A DNA stretch of 63,676 bases from CAZUGO01 sp964619935 (GCA_964619935.1 CAZUGO010000009.1:1-63676), one strand, 5' to 3'; positions 29,683 to 39,044 are shown, numbered from the stretch's first letter. The notes: generated by a model from the letters alone, not told the origin. Numbers and translations are program-made.

Positions 29683-30870
29683 CTAGGACGCCGCCATTTC
29701 GGCGACCATGACCGTGACGTCGTCCTGCGGGTTCAGGCTGCCCTCTTCGATGTCGATGCGGCGCGCCAGCTCGGCAATCAACTCGTCGGCCGGCAGGTGG
29801 GCGACCTCCTTGAACTCCCGGTGATAACGGGGTTCGCCGGTCCGGGCGTCGCGGGTCTGGACGAACGCCAGTTCCATGCCGTCGCTGTACAGAATCAACT
29901 TCTGACCCGGGCGGAGGGTCACCTGGGTCGCCGGGAACGCCTGGCCCGGGAACAGCCCCAGCAGGCCGCCTTCGGTGCGGATCTCCCGCAGGCTGCCGTC
30001 GACGTCGACCACCACCGGGTAGGGGTGGCCCCCGCGGGCCACGCTGAAGGTCCGGTCCCGATGATTCAGCAAGCCGAACGCCGCGGTCACATACTGCGAA
30101 TTCTGGAGGTCCATGCTTGCCAAGGCGTCGTTCAGGGCCCGAAGCACCTCGGCCGGCGGCACCAGGCGATAGGAACCATTTTCGATCTCCTTGGTGCAGA
30201 TGGCCTGCTTTACGAAGATGGTCAGCAGGCTGGCCGCCATGCCGTGACCTACGGCGTCGGCCAGATACAGACCCACGTGGTCCTCGTCCACCGAAGCGAT
30301 GTCGTAAATATCGCCTGACACCCAACTGGCCGGCCGGTACAACACCGCGAAGCGGATGCCCGGGACCTCCGGCAGTGACCGCGGCAGGAACTCCCGCTGC
30401 AGTCGGCCGGCCAGGCGCATGTCGTGATCGACCTCCACGAACTGGCGGTTCAGGTGCCGGCCCAGACGCTGCATATGGTGCAGTTCCTGACTGGCCCGAC
30501 GGAGCACTTCGCGGCAGTGGTGCACCGCTGCGATGCGGCCGCGCAGTTCGGCGGCACACACCGCATCGTCCACCCGCTGGACCCACTCCGGGGCCTCGAC
30601 CCTGGCGTTGCCGGCGGCCTCCAGGACCATGCAGGCAGTTCCGCGCATCGCCAGGGCGTCGATCAACTGGCGAAAGGCGGCCTCTCCTTCGGGCGGCTTC
30701 CCGGCGGGGCAATCCACGATGACCAGCGCGGGCCCGTGCTGCTCCACCAGCCGCAGGGCGTCAGCACATGACTCGGTCAGGCAGGCCGACGCCCGGTTGT
30801 GCTCCAGCAACGCCGCCAACCCCTCCGCCAGGGTGTTCCCGCCGCCGACGATGACCACTTCCGATCCCAT
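29683..30870 (-). CDS. SpoIIE/RsbU-type PP2C phosphatase with N-terminal pseudo-receiver
   Basis: 395 aa from MGSEVVIVGGGNTLAEG at 30870. The first 110 residues resemble a response-regulator receiver (VIVDCPAG at the phospho-Asp position) without the full acidic triad. A short coiled linker (ELHHMQRLGRHLNRQ) leads to the phosphatase: LQREFLPRSLPEVPG, VSGDIYDI and LADAVGHGMAASLL, then ILYSDGMELA and DDVTVMVA, which hold the metal-binding Asp residues. Such proteins dephosphorylate anti-anti-sigma factors in stress partner-switching. No STAS or anti-sigma gene lies next to it. Confidence 0.92.
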   Translation of the reverse strand: MGSEVVIVGGGNTLAEGLAALLEHNRASACLTESCADALRLVEQHGPALVIVDCPAGKPPEGEAAFRQLIDALAMRGTACMVLEAAGNARVEAPEWVQRVDDAVCAAELRGRIAAVHHCREVLRRASQELHHMQRLGRHLNRQFVEVDHDMRLAGRLQREFLPRSLPEVPGIRFAVLYRPASWVSGDIYDIASVDEDHVGLYLADAVGHGMAASLLTIFVKQAICTKEIENGSYRLVPPAEVLRALNDALASMDLQNSQYVTAAFGLLNHRDRTFSVARGGHPYPVVVDVDGSLREIRTEGGLLGLFPGQAFPATQVTLRPGQKLILYSDGMELAFVQTRDARTGEPRYHREFKEVAHLPADELIAELARRIDIEEGSLNPQDDVTVMVAEMAAS

Positions 30871-31024
30871 GAACCCGCGATCCGGGCGGGCCGCCGATTG
30901 GCGGGCCGCGATGCTAGAAGAGGCGCCCGCAACACGCTCGATAGGCCAACCCCGACCACCCATGCGTGTGCAATTCGGACGGCGGGGCGCAGCCGGCCGC
31001 ACGTCCGCTATCATGATCGGAATT

Positions 31025-31609
31025 CTAGGGAGTGCCGTTGAGCCCGTGGTCGGGAATCTGCAGGACGTCGCCCGGGCTGATGCCCAGTTCCGAGAATAGA
31101 CCGCCGCGGACCTCCAGAGCAAAGGGCACAGGCTCGCCGGAGATGTACTTGCCAAACACCGTCTCCAGCGGCTGCATGGTGTAGGTTTGCACGATGGTGC
31201 CCTCCGAGCGGGCGAAGGCGATGTCCAACTGGATGTAGGTGTCCTTCATCCAGAAATCCAGGTCCCGCGGCGGCTGAAACTCGAAGAGCATGCCCCGATG
31301 GGCGCCATCGGCGGTGGGGGCCATTTGTTCGGCACTGACGAACATCAGGCCGCTCAACACCTCGTCGAGCGAGCGGGCCACCCAGACCTCAAACTGGGTG
31401 CCGTTGATGGCGATCCGGAGGGTGTCCATGGCTTGCAAGTCGTTGCCCAGACCGGCCGAGCCCGCCGGCGGCTGCAGATTGGCGTTGGTGTTGGTGTTGT
31501 CCGGTTGCGGGACGCTGCACGCCGCGGCGGCCAGAACTCCGGCCAGGGCCGGCACCAGCACACCACGGTGCCTCCGCCGGCCGCAATTCGGACCGCACTG
31601 CCCGTTCAC
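31025..31609 (-). CDS. DUF192 lipoprotein
   Basis: 194 aa from GTG 31609, chosen because GGAGGA lies 8 nt upstream. A signal ends in AAAACS (lipobox-like), followed by an Asn/Thr linker and the DUF192 domain: LSGLMFVSAEQM, GMLFEFQPPRDLDFWMKDTYIQLDIAF, then ISPGDVLQI. DUF192 proteins are small beta-rich secreted proteins of unknown biochemical role. A second paralogue is encoded 204 bp upstream on the same strand. Confidence 0.9.
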   Translation of the reverse strand: MNGQCGPNCGRRRHRGVLVPALAGVLAAAACSVPQPDNTNTNANLQPPAGSAGLGNDLQAMDTLRIAINGTQFEVWVARSLDEVLSGLMFVSAEQMAPTADGAHRGMLFEFQPPRDLDFWMKDTYIQLDIAFARSEGTIVQTYTMQPLETVFGKYISGEPVPFALEVRGGLFSELGISPGDVLQIPDHGLNGTP

Positions 31610-31813
31610 TGGCGATTCCTCCGTGGCTCGTCCGGCACGGCGCCGGCGGTCACCGGCGCGCTGCACACCCGGTTAGCTTAGGGCGGCTCCAGGTGACCGG
31701 CAACCCGGAATCGCGGGAAGCGCGCTTCGAGCCGGAACCCGGTCACCCGGATGAGGTCGCAATCGGTGGTCTGGCCCTGTGGATCGCTTGCGAGACGGCG
31801 CGCCATCCGCCGG

Positions 31814-32341
31814 TCAAGGCGCGCGCCCGCCGACGCCTGGCGGTAACTCGATGCGGTCGCCTTCGCGGATGCCCAGCCGGGCAAAGAGGTTAGCATTGAC
31901 CTCGATGGCGTATCGTGACGGCCGACCGGAGCGATACTTCCAGGACGCGGTATCCAGGGGCGTCATGGTGTGGATCTTCACGATGGTTCCGTCGCTGCGG
32001 GCGTAGGCGATATCCAACGGAATGACCGTGTTGTGCATCCAGAAGCTGCGCGGCTCCTCGCGGTCGAAGACGAACAGCATGGCCCGGTGAGTTCCGTCGG
32101 GCAGCGTGGCCATCTGATCGGACTGCACGAACATCAGGCCACGGCGACACTGTTCTTCAGTTTCGGCGATCCAGGTCGCAAACCGCTGACCCTTGATTCC
32201 CAGTGTGGCGGTACGCATATTGCTGAGATTATTGCGTTCGGTGGGCGGCAGGCCGCCGAGCAGCGTCCAGGCGGCCGCCGCCGCGACGACCGCGATCAGC
32301 ACCATGACCGGCCACCACCATCGCCGACCGCGAGGTTTCAT
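31814..32341 (-). CDS. DUF192 protein, membrane-anchored paralogue
   Basis: 175 aa. One N-terminal helix (WWWPVMVLIAVVAAAAAW) followed by DUF192: CRRGLMFVQSDQM, AMLFVFDREEPRSFWMHN, PLDIAYARSDGTIVKIHTM and GIREGDRIEL. The WM(H/K)(D/N)T block is shared with the neighbour at 31025-31609. Its start overlaps the stop of the upstream gene as ATGA, so the two are coupled. Confidence 0.9.
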   Translation of the reverse strand: MKPRGRRWWWPVMVLIAVVAAAAAWTLLGGLPPTERNNLSNMRTATLGIKGQRFATWIAETEEQCRRGLMFVQSDQMATLPDGTHRAMLFVFDREEPRSFWMHNTVIPLDIAYARSDGTIVKIHTMTPLDTASWKYRSGRPSRYAIEVNANLFARLGIREGDRIELPPGVGGRAP

Positions 32342-32772
32342 GGTCCGACCTTGTCGCGCGCAGCCCCGGGGGCCTTGATCCAGCCGACGGCTCGGTCTTG
32401 CGGCACGGCGCCAGCACGTTGGGCGCGCCAACGGCCCAGCAGCCGGCGGGTGTGCAGGATGTCCACCAGTGCCAGGCCGCACAGCCACACCAGCAGCGCC
32501 GCGATGCACAACCAGTAGGCGGAAAAGTGCAGCGGAAAGCGCACCGGGTTGATCAGGTTGGTCCCGGCAAAAGTCGCCAGCGACACGGTGGCCACGATGG
32601 CCATGCCCAGCCCGCGGCGGTGCTGCCGTTGCGAGGTCCCTTCGGCGGTGTCCAGCCGGGTCCACCAACCGTCGCGCTGGGCCTGGGCCGGCAGCCGTCC
32701 CAGAAAGTAGGTTCCCGAGACGAGCAGCCCCAGTCCGCAAATGAGGCCCGAGAAAATAATGTCGTATCCCAT
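32338..32772 (-). CDS. Small integral membrane protein
   Basis: 144 aa from the ATG at 32772. About four helices (IIFSGLICGLGLLVSGTYFLG, then MAIVATVSLATFAGTNLI, YWLCIAALLVWLCGLALVDI) and a soluble C-terminal tail. I recognise no family. Coupled by ATGA to the DUF192 gene and divergent from the antiporter. Confidence 0.75.
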   Translation of the reverse strand: MGYDIIFSGLICGLGLLVSGTYFLGRLPAQAQRDGWWTRLDTAEGTSQRQHRRGLGMAIVATVSLATFAGTNLINPVRFPLHFSAYWLCIAALLVWLCGLALVDILHTRRLLGRWRAQRAGAVPQDRAVGWIKAPGAARDKVGP

Positions 32773-32943
32773 CGACACGCCGGCAACGTCCCCTACAATG
32801 ATTCCTCCACAAATGGTAGATCCGCTCCCGGCAGATTGCAATTGGCGATGACTGGACCATTTTCGAACGAAGAGCCGCCCAAATCGCGACGATGTACACC
32901 CGACGCCACGCCACCCGACAACGCCGAGCATGATGGAACCCCC

Positions 32944-34551
32944 ATGAGCGGTCCCGAACACGCAAGTTTGGAATACGATCCGGCGCTGGGTCGACCGCGA
33001 GGCGAAACCCGCGGCGAACGAATGCGCGAGTCCTCGCGGTTGGTGACCCACTCGCTGATCGTGGTCATCCTGTTCTATCTGGCCATGCTATGGGGCGGCT
33101 TCATTCCCCAGCCCGGCCACGGCGGTCACGCCGGCGATCCGGTCCACGGCGCCGGCCATCACACGCGGTTCACGCCGCACTACTGGGCGGTGTTACCCTT
33201 CGCGATCCTGCTGTTGAGCATCGCCATCCTGCCGCTCTTGAAGTCCACGGAACACTGGTGGCACCTGAACCGCAACCGCTTCCTGGTGGCGGCATCGTTG
33301 GGTGCGCTCACGCTGCTGTATTACGGTGCCGTGCACCCCGGCGGAATTGCCAATCACTTCACCCACACGCTGGACAGCGCCCCGGGGTGGGAGACGGTGT
33401 TCGCCGCCTTCAGTAACGCCATCTTCTCGGAGTTCACGCCGTTCATCGTGCTGTTGTTCAGCCTGTACGTCATCAGCGGCGGCATCAACCTGCGCGGCGA
33501 CTTGCCGGCCCACCCGGGCACCAACTGTGTGTTCATCGCGGCCGGCACGGTGCTCGCCAGCTTCATCGGGACCACGGGCGCCGCCATGGTGCTGATCCGG
33601 CCGCTGCTGGCCACCAATGCCGAACGGAAACACAAGGTCCACACCGTCATCTTCTTCATTTTCATGGTTTGCAATTGCGGCGGCCTGCTGCTGCCCATCG
33701 GCGACCCCCCGCTGTTCCTGGGCTACCTCAAGGGCGTCCCGTTCATGTGGACCCTGGGGCTGTGGAAGTACTGGCTGGGGGTCAACTTGCTGCTGCTGGC
33801 GATCTACTATTTCTGGGATCGCCGGGCCTACCGCAAGGAAGCAGTGCGGGATCTGACCCGCGATGAAACGCAGATCGCCCCGCTGCAACTGTCCGGCAAG
33901 ATCAACCTGCTGTTCCTGCTGGGCGTGGTGCTGTGCGTGGCCCTGATCGTGCCGGATCAGCCGCTGTTCGGCGCGGGCCTGGAATCACTGCTCGGGCACA
34001 ATTTCCACCCGCCGCAGTTCTTCCGTGAGGTCTTGATGCTGCTGCTGGTGATCCTGTCGCTGGCGTTTACCCACCCGCACACCCGGGTGCTGAATCGGTT
34101 CGACTATCTGGCCATCGCCGAGGTCGGCGCCTTGTTTTGCGGCATCTTCATCTGCATGCAGGTGCCGGTCGAAATCCTGAACCTCAAGGGGTCGGCGATG
34201 GGCATCGACTCTCCCCTCAAGTTTTTCTGGGCCACCGGAATGTTATCCAGCTTTCTGGACAACGCCCCCACCTACGTGGTGTTCTTCGAGACCGCCAAGA
34301 CCCTGCCGGCCGACGGCGGCACCCTGACCCTGTTGACCGGCGGCCAGGTCAAGGAATCGCTGCTGGTGGCCATCAGCCTGGGCGCCGTGTTGATGGGCGC
34401 CAACACCTACATCGGCAACGGGCCGAACTTCATGGTCAAGAGCATCGCCGAGCAGTCCGGCGTGCGCATGCCGTCGTTCTTCGGATATATGCTCTACAGC
34501 GGATTGATCCTGATCCCGATCTTCGTGCTGATGAGCTGGTTGGGGAGCTAG
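32944..34551 (+). CDS. NhaD-like sodium:proton antiporter (ion transporter superfamily)
   Basis: 535 aa from the ATG at 32944; the frame upstream to 32398 is antisense shadow. About twelve helices. LPIGDPPLFLGYLKGVPF and FLDNAPTYVVFFE are the re-entrant, charge-bearing repeats of the NhaD/ArsB/CitM fold, and MGANTYIGNGPNFMVKSIAE is the second cytoplasmic signature. It most likely exchanges Na+ for H+ at the inner membrane; citrate-type transport cannot be ruled out. A His-rich loop (HGGHAGDPVHGAGHH) follows the first helix. Confidence 0.9.
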   Translation: MSGPEHASLEYDPALGRPRGETRGERMRESSRLVTHSLIVVILFYLAMLWGGFIPQPGHGGHAGDPVHGAGHHTRFTPHYWAVLPFAILLLSIAILPLLKSTEHWWHLNRNRFLVAASLGALTLLYYGAVHPGGIANHFTHTLDSAPGWETVFAAFSNAIFSEFTPFIVLLFSLYVISGGINLRGDLPAHPGTNCVFIAAGTVLASFIGTTGAAMVLIRPLLATNAERKHKVHTVIFFIFMVCNCGGLLLPIGDPPLFLGYLKGVPFMWTLGLWKYWLGVNLLLLAIYYFWDRRAYRKEAVRDLTRDETQIAPLQLSGKINLLFLLGVVLCVALIVPDQPLFGAGLESLLGHNFHPPQFFREVLMLLLVILSLAFTHPHTRVLNRFDYLAIAEVGALFCGIFICMQVPVEILNLKGSAMGIDSPLKFFWATGMLSSFLDNAPTYVVFFETAKTLPADGGTLTLLTGGQVKESLLVAISLGAVLMGANTYIGNGPNFMVKSIAEQSGVRMPSFFGYMLYSGLILIPIFVLMSWLGS

Positions 34552-34908
34552 CCAGGAGTCGTGCGCCCCCATCTCCGATTCAGCCTCATGCCGAGCTGAT
34601 CCCGGCCGCGCGGGGCGCAATTGAACCTGCACACCACGCTCAACGCCGCAGCATTCGGCATCGCCCCCCATCGCCTGACGCGAGCGCGACCGCCGCTGCC
34701 CCTGCCGGGAGCCTCCCTTGCTTGGCGTGGCCCTCGCGACTCTGTAACCAACCTCTGGCAGCACTTGAACCTACGGACGAACCGGATAAGCTTTCCTGCA
34801 AGGTCAGAAGATTCTCCTGGCTATTTTCCTTCCGCCGAGGTATCTTTAGTCGTAGGATGACTAGTTAAAGGGCAACTCGGCCGTGCCGGGGGGCTTGTTA
34901 AACAGTAT
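34552..34908. other. Intergenic stretch with no recognised gene
   Basis: Nothing coding is supported between the antiporter stop and the terminator hairpin at 34909. Base composition becomes more AT-rich towards the end. Confidence 0.5.
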
Positions 34909-34959
34909 GCCGACGTGGTTGGACACCTTCTGGTGTTCGTCCACGTCGGCTTTTTTTTT
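34909..34959 (+). terminator. Rho-independent terminator
   Basis: A 19-nt arm starting GCCGACGTGGTTGGACACC pairs with GGTGTTCGTCCACGTCGGC around a TTCT loop, followed by nine T residues (34951-34959). Placed 64 bp before the ATG at 35023, it either ends antiporter transcription or works as a leader attenuator for the stress genes downstream. Confidence 0.9.
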
Positions 34960-35022
34960 CGCACTTGGTGATGTTTGGCGGTCGGTACCGACACCGACAC
35001 CTACAACTACAAGGGGAATAAT

Positions 35023-35295
35023 ATGGGAACCGTTGCTGAACCCGTAGCCGCAAGCAAGACGCCGCGAACCGTGCCTCAGGACCTTCAGGAACTCGGGAGC
35101 ATGGCGCGGGAGATGGCCCAAGAAAAAGTCGAGCAAGTGCGGGCCGGTGCCGCTGATCTTGTGAGGGACGGCCGCGAGAAGGTTCGACAGGCGGAGCACA
35201 GCATCGAGCAATACATCCGTGAGAAGCCCCTCACGTCCATGCTGATCGCAGCAGGCGTCGGCTTGGTGCTCGGCCGCTTCTGGATGCGTCGCTGA
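35023..35295 (+). CDS. DUF883 (YqjD/ElaB-like) membrane-anchored protein
   Basis: 90 aa from the ATG at 35023, with AAGGGGA 6 nt upstream. A helical, charged N-terminal two thirds (QDLQELGSMAREMAQEKVEQ, then REKVRQAEHSIEQYIREKPL) ends in one helix and WMRR. This matches the DUF883/ElaB/YqjD family, whose E. coli members bind ribosomes at the membrane in stationary phase. It is the first gene of a three-gene unit resembling yqjD-yqjE-yqjK. Confidence 0.88.
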   Translation: MGTVAEPVAASKTPRTVPQDLQELGSMAREMAQEKVEQVRAGAADLVRDGREKVRQAEHSIEQYIREKPLTSMLIAAGVGLVLGRFWMRR

Positions 35296-35323
35296 CCGCC
35301 GGACGAAACCAGCGAGCATTGCC

Positions 35324-35902
35324 ATGAGCGCGGAACAACACTTCCGGCTTCCAGCCTGCGAACGAGCAGCCTCGGAGCAGCGCTGCAATGGACACAGCCC
35401 AACGTGCGCAGCGACCGACGCTGCGCAGCCAGCGGATGTTTCGGCGGATGCCGCACCAGAGAAGTTAGCGGGACCTGAGTCGCTGACACTGCTGCTTCAG
35501 CAGTTGGCCGAGTTACGCGAATACGCGTCGTCCTACGCAGCCGCCCGGCTGGACAGTGCAAAGGCATCCGTTCGGAACACGATCATTCGGGTGGCGGCGA
35601 CGGCAGTGGGGTTCGTCACGGTCGGGGGCCTCGTCGTCATGGCGAGTTGGTTCGTGCTGAGCGGCATGGCACAAGGACTCGGCACGTTCTTTGGCGATCG
35701 ATCGTGGATCGGTACTCTGCTGACCGGGCTTGGGGCGCTGGTGGGAATCGGAGCCGGAGTACGGTGCGTGGCCGCCACACGTAGGGAAAGCGCCCGGAAA
35801 AGGACGGTTGAGAAGTATGAAGCACGACAAGCTCATCAGCGAGCGCGATTCGGGCGGGATGCCCATGACGGCGCGCCAACCCCGGTCTCCAAGAGTGAGT
35901 GA
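35324..35902 (+). CDS. YqjE/phage-holin-like two-helix membrane protein
   Basis: 192 aa. A variable N-terminus of about 60 residues is followed by LTLLLQQLAELREYASSYAAARLDSAKASVRN and two helices (VAATAVGFVTVGGLVVMASW; IGTLLTGLGALVGIGAGV). This fits the YqjE/holin-X type encoded after DUF883 genes. Its end overlaps the next gene by 86 nt in another frame. Confidence 0.8.
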   Translation: MSAEQHFRLPACERAASEQRCNGHSPTCAATDAAQPADVSADAAPEKLAGPESLTLLLQQLAELREYASSYAAARLDSAKASVRNTIIRVAATAVGFVTVGGLVVMASWFVLSGMAQGLGTFFGDRSWIGTLLTGLGALVGIGAGVRCVAATRRESARKRTVEKYEARQAHQRARFGRDAHDGAPTPVSKSE

Positions 35903-36335
35903 GTGCTGCTTTCTGGCGCACCAAGCGGCAGATGCCAAGAGAGCAATGGTCCGCAGCATGAGCGACATGAAGCACACCCTGTGTATTCTTGGTGACGTCC
36001 GTTCATGCGCAGCACGGCATCCGTGGATCTTGACCGGTTCAGCCGTCGCGGCTGGCACTGTGGCTGGCGCCGTGTTTGCACCTTCGGCGCGCAAGAAGCT
36101 CCGAAGAACAAAAAAGACGCGATCGCGGCCAGCATCCGAAGCGCCGTCCACGCGACGGGAGCAGGAAACGTCGCGTACGACAAAGTCATTCCTGTTCTCA
36201 ATCGCGGGAACTGTTCTGGCCGCCGTGCTGCCGCCTCTGCTTCAGAGTTGGTTCGCTCCGACGGTCTCCGCCCAGGAGCAGCCACTGGCCGACACGCATT
36301 GTCCAGCAACTCCTGCCCAAGCGGGAGCTGATTGA
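35817..36335 (+). CDS. Third membrane protein of the YqjD/YqjE unit
   Basis: 172 aa from the ATG at 35817 inside the tail of the preceding gene. Two hydrophobic segments (WILTGSAVAAGTVAGAVFAP and FLFSIAGTVLAAVLPPLLQSWF) flank a strongly basic linker (ARKKLRRTKKTRSRP). No named family is certain; position suggests a YqjK-like role. The large overlap is unusual, and a later Met (MVRSMSDMKH at about residue 43, near 35945) would remove it. Confidence 0.65.
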   Translation: MKHDKLISERDSGGMPMTARQPRSPRVSECCFLAHQAADAKRAMVRSMSDMKHTLCILGDVRSCAARHPWILTGSAVAAGTVAGAVFAPSARKKLRRTKKTRSRPASEAPSTRREQETSRTTKSFLFSIAGTVLAAVLPPLLQSWFAPTVSAQEQPLADTHCPATPAQAGAD

Positions 36336-36404
36336 TACACAAGGGCATCCGTGGTCTTGTGTGGAAATAATAGGGTAGGGCACATTGGCCAAGACGGAAC
36401 AAAC

Positions 36405-36539
36405 ATGAACAAGACTTGGCTTGGTATCATCGGCACAGCACTGGTAGTCGCTCTTATCGTGTGGCTGCTCGGAACCAAGATAAGCTGCCGCGAGAGCTTT
36501 TGGGATAAGGACAAACAGATCATCGAGATCAAGCAGTGA
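36405..36539 (+). CDS. 44-aa single-pass membrane peptide
   Basis: MNKTWLGIIGTALVVALIVW is followed by a short charged tail ending KQIIEIKQ. The product is a single helix and a cytoplasmic or periplasmic tail, lying 69 bp after the stress-membrane unit and in the same direction. No family is recognised; the clean helix and charge pattern argue that it is expressed. Confidence 0.5.
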   Translation: MNKTWLGIIGTALVVALIVWLLGTKISCRESFWDKDKQIIEIKQ

Positions 36540-36944
36540 CGGACTGCTCCGCCGGGGACCACCGTGCTTTTCGAGCAGCGCTAGAGCCTTGGTAGGCTAG
36601 CAGCCCGTGGCAAAGGTCATCCGGGCCGGCCAGCGGTGTTTTCCCGCCGGCTCGTGGTTGTCAATCTTCAACGAATCTCCTAGGATTCGCCTGCGGATTG
36701 CCCCTGTTGGAGGCGATCTGAATGCGCGGGGTCGCGCCGATCTGGTTTTCTCTGCCTGGGCGCCAGCCGTGGATCTGGTTGTCTCCCAGCGGATCTCGTT
36801 GCGCTGGAGCTCGTTCAGTGTTGTGCCGCCCACCTCGCGAGGCCAGCTCAGGTTCCCATCTTCAACCGCGTGGTGCTCCGGGTGATTCAGGGGCGGCGGG
36901 TGGTATAGACCTGGCGAATCAATGAACCAGCCGTCGAGAACAGA
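36540..36944. other. Intergenic stretch with no recognised gene
   Basis: A minus-strand frame (36597-36962) is open but shows no family motif and overlaps the start of the downstream gene. I regard this stretch as promoter and non-coding DNA for the AI-2E family gene. Confidence 0.45.
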
Positions 36945-38801
36945 ATGACCAGTACGGACCATTTCGCCAAGTCTCCATGGATGTTGACGCTGACGTCATT
37001 ATCCGTGGTGGTTGCTGTTCTTTACCTGGCGAAGGCCGTGCTGGTTCCCTTGGCGCTGGCCCTGCTGCTCAGCTTCCTGCTGGTCCCCGTGTGTGACTGG
37101 CTGGAGCGGCGGAAGCTGGGTCGCATTCCGTCGGTATCAGTTACGGTCATCATCGCTTTCACGCTGTTGGGCGCAGGGACATGGACCGCGGCGCTTCAAG
37201 TGATGGACCTGGCACCGAGAGTGCCGGAGTATCAGAGCAACATTCGAACAAAACTGCATGCAGTGAATGACTATCTCAGCGCCGCACTGACCAAGGTGCG
37301 AGGAACCGGTCAAGGCGCTGACGAGAACCTGCCGCAATCCGATCCGATCGAAGACTCCCGTAATCGCGAGGAGCGTCCGTCTCTGGTTCGCGTGGTTCCC
37401 TCCCCGCAAAGTCCGCTCGAAGTCATCGGCGGTATGTTTGGTTCGATGCTCGTGGCCATGGGCTCGGCCGGCATCGTCATCGTTCTGGTGGTGTTTTTCC
37501 TGATCAAGCGTGAGGACTTGCGCGATCGCTTCATCCGCCTGGTTGGGCGGGATCACCTCACTCTGCCCACGCAAGCGCTTGAAGACGCCACCACGCGCGT
37601 GAGCCGTTACCTCTTGATGCAATTGGTCACGAATGTGATGTTCGGCGTTCCGGTCGCCGTCGGGCTTTACTTCATCGGCGTGCCCAACGCGGTGTTGTGG
37701 GGAATCCTAGCCACCATTCTGAGGTTTATTCCATACGTTGGCCCGTGGATCGCCGCGGCGGCGCCGATCGTCCTGTCCCTGGCCATGTCCACGGATTGGG
37801 TAGCGCCCCTCCTGACCATCGGCCTGTTTGTGGTTCTGGAGCTGTTCGTTAACAACGTCCTGGAGCCCTGGTTCTACGGTAGGAACACCGGCATCTCCGC
37901 CGCCGCGCTCTTGGTCGCCGCGCTGTTCTGGACCTGGCTGTGGGGCGCCGTTGGGTTGCTTCTGGCGACCCCGCTGACCGTGTGCCTCCTGGTGATCGGC
38001 AAACACGTTGCAGAACTCTCCTTCCTGGAGACCTTGCTGGGAAACGAACCGGTCTTTGAGCTGAAGAAGCGCGTCTATCAGCGGCTGCTCGCGGGCGATC
38101 AGGAAGAGGCCGCCGAATTGCTCTTGAATGATCTTGAAAAGCGACCCCTTGTCGAAGTGTACGACACGGTGCTCATACCGGCGCTGGCGCTCACCGGGAT
38201 TCATTGGAATCGCGGTGAGCTTGAGGAGCGCCGGCACACGTTCATTTTTCAGAATCTGAGGGCTTCGATCGAGGAACTGGGCGAACGCCGGCAGGCAATG
38301 CGGGCGAGGGAGATCGCCGCGGTGACGGCGCAGGAGGACGCAGCTCCCGGTCACGCTTTTTCGGCCGACTCGTCGAAGGTGTGCATCCTCTGCCTGCCTG
38401 CGCACGACGAGGCGGATGAGATCGCTGGGACGATGCTGGCGCAATTGTTGGAGGAGCAGGGGTGCCTGGTGCACGTCGTTTCGGTTGGGGCCCTGGTCAG
38501 CGAGCGGGTTGATCTGGTCGAACAACGCCATGCCGACATCGTCTGTATTTGCGCCACCCCGCCCGCCGCCGTCGTGCACGCGCGGTATCTGTACCGGCGA
38601 CTTCGTGGGCAGTTTCCAGACGCGAATCTGGTCGTTGGACTATGGGACAACAAAGGCGATCTGAGCCAGGCGAGAAATCGCATCGGTTGCGGCCCGGAGA
38701 CGCATATCGTCGCGTCGCTGGCAGAAGCAAGCGTGCAGATCCGCAAGTTGATTCAGTTGAATGGGGCGCGGGCAAGGCCGCTGCCCCAGCCAAGTTCGTA
38801 G
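36945..38801 (+). CDS. AI-2E family transporter with extra C-terminal B12-binding-like domain
   Basis: 618 aa. Residues 1-350 are the eight-helix AI-2E/PerM family fold (TLTSLSVVVAVLYLAKAVLV, FVVLELFVNNVLEPWFYGRN, WTWLWGAVGLLLATPL). Residues 365-470 are helical and charged. Residues 475-600 form a Rossmann-like unit (KVCILCLPAHDEADEIAGTM, then LVHVVSVGA, HADIVCICATPPAAVV, ANLVVGLWDNKGD) like a B12-binding domain, but without the cobalamin DxHxxG histidine. The tail may sense another ligand. Substrates of this family are diverse and unproven here. Confidence 0.88.
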   Translation: MTSTDHFAKSPWMLTLTSLSVVVAVLYLAKAVLVPLALALLLSFLLVPVCDWLERRKLGRIPSVSVTVIIAFTLLGAGTWTAALQVMDLAPRVPEYQSNIRTKLHAVNDYLSAALTKVRGTGQGADENLPQSDPIEDSRNREERPSLVRVVPSPQSPLEVIGGMFGSMLVAMGSAGIVIVLVVFFLIKREDLRDRFIRLVGRDHLTLPTQALEDATTRVSRYLLMQLVTNVMFGVPVAVGLYFIGVPNAVLWGILATILRFIPYVGPWIAAAAPIVLSLAMSTDWVAPLLTIGLFVVLELFVNNVLEPWFYGRNTGISAAALLVAALFWTWLWGAVGLLLATPLTVCLLVIGKHVAELSFLETLLGNEPVFELKKRVYQRLLAGDQEEAAELLLNDLEKRPLVEVYDTVLIPALALTGIHWNRGELEERRHTFIFQNLRASIEELGERRQAMRAREIAAVTAQEDAAPGHAFSADSSKVCILCLPAHDEADEIAGTMLAQLLEEQGCLVHVVSVGALVSERVDLVEQRHADIVCICATPPAAVVHARYLYRRLRGQFPDANLVVGLWDNKGDLSQARNRIGCGPETHIVASLAEASVQIRKLIQLNGARARPLPQPSS

Positions 38802-38926
38802 CGACCAAGCAGCCACACGCCCTCGCCCATGCTGTAGAACTCCAGGACGTTGCCAGCATGCACGAGCCGCTCATCGAGGACATGCCGCAAGACACCGCCC
38901 ACCTCTTTCAACCGCAGACTGGGCAT
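38753..38926 (-). CDS. Small accessory protein (57 aa)
   Basis: MPSLRLKEVGGVLRHVLDER then LVHAGNVLEF and GVWLLGRYELGWG: a compact beta-rich peptide resembling small planctomycete ORFs of mobile DNA. GGAGGG lies 12 nt upstream of the ATG. Its 3' end overlaps the AI-2E gene tail-to-tail by 49 bp. Role unknown. Confidence 0.5.
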   Translation of the reverse strand: MPSLRLKEVGGVLRHVLDERLVHAGNVLEFYSMGEGVWLLGRYELGWGSGLARAPFN

Positions 38927-39044
38927 GGCTTCAGAATACCCTCCGCTTTCAGATGGCTCCAGAGATTTGGGAGTGAGGCCCAGGGTGGCGTGCTCGCCGA
39001 AACCTGTGGCCTCAACACCGGCGGGTGTTGCCGGCAGGAACAGC

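Noticed and set aside
36597..36962. 121-aa minus-strand ORF before the AI-2E gene
   Set aside because: Overlaps the AI-2E start, lacks a ribosome-binding site and resembles no family.
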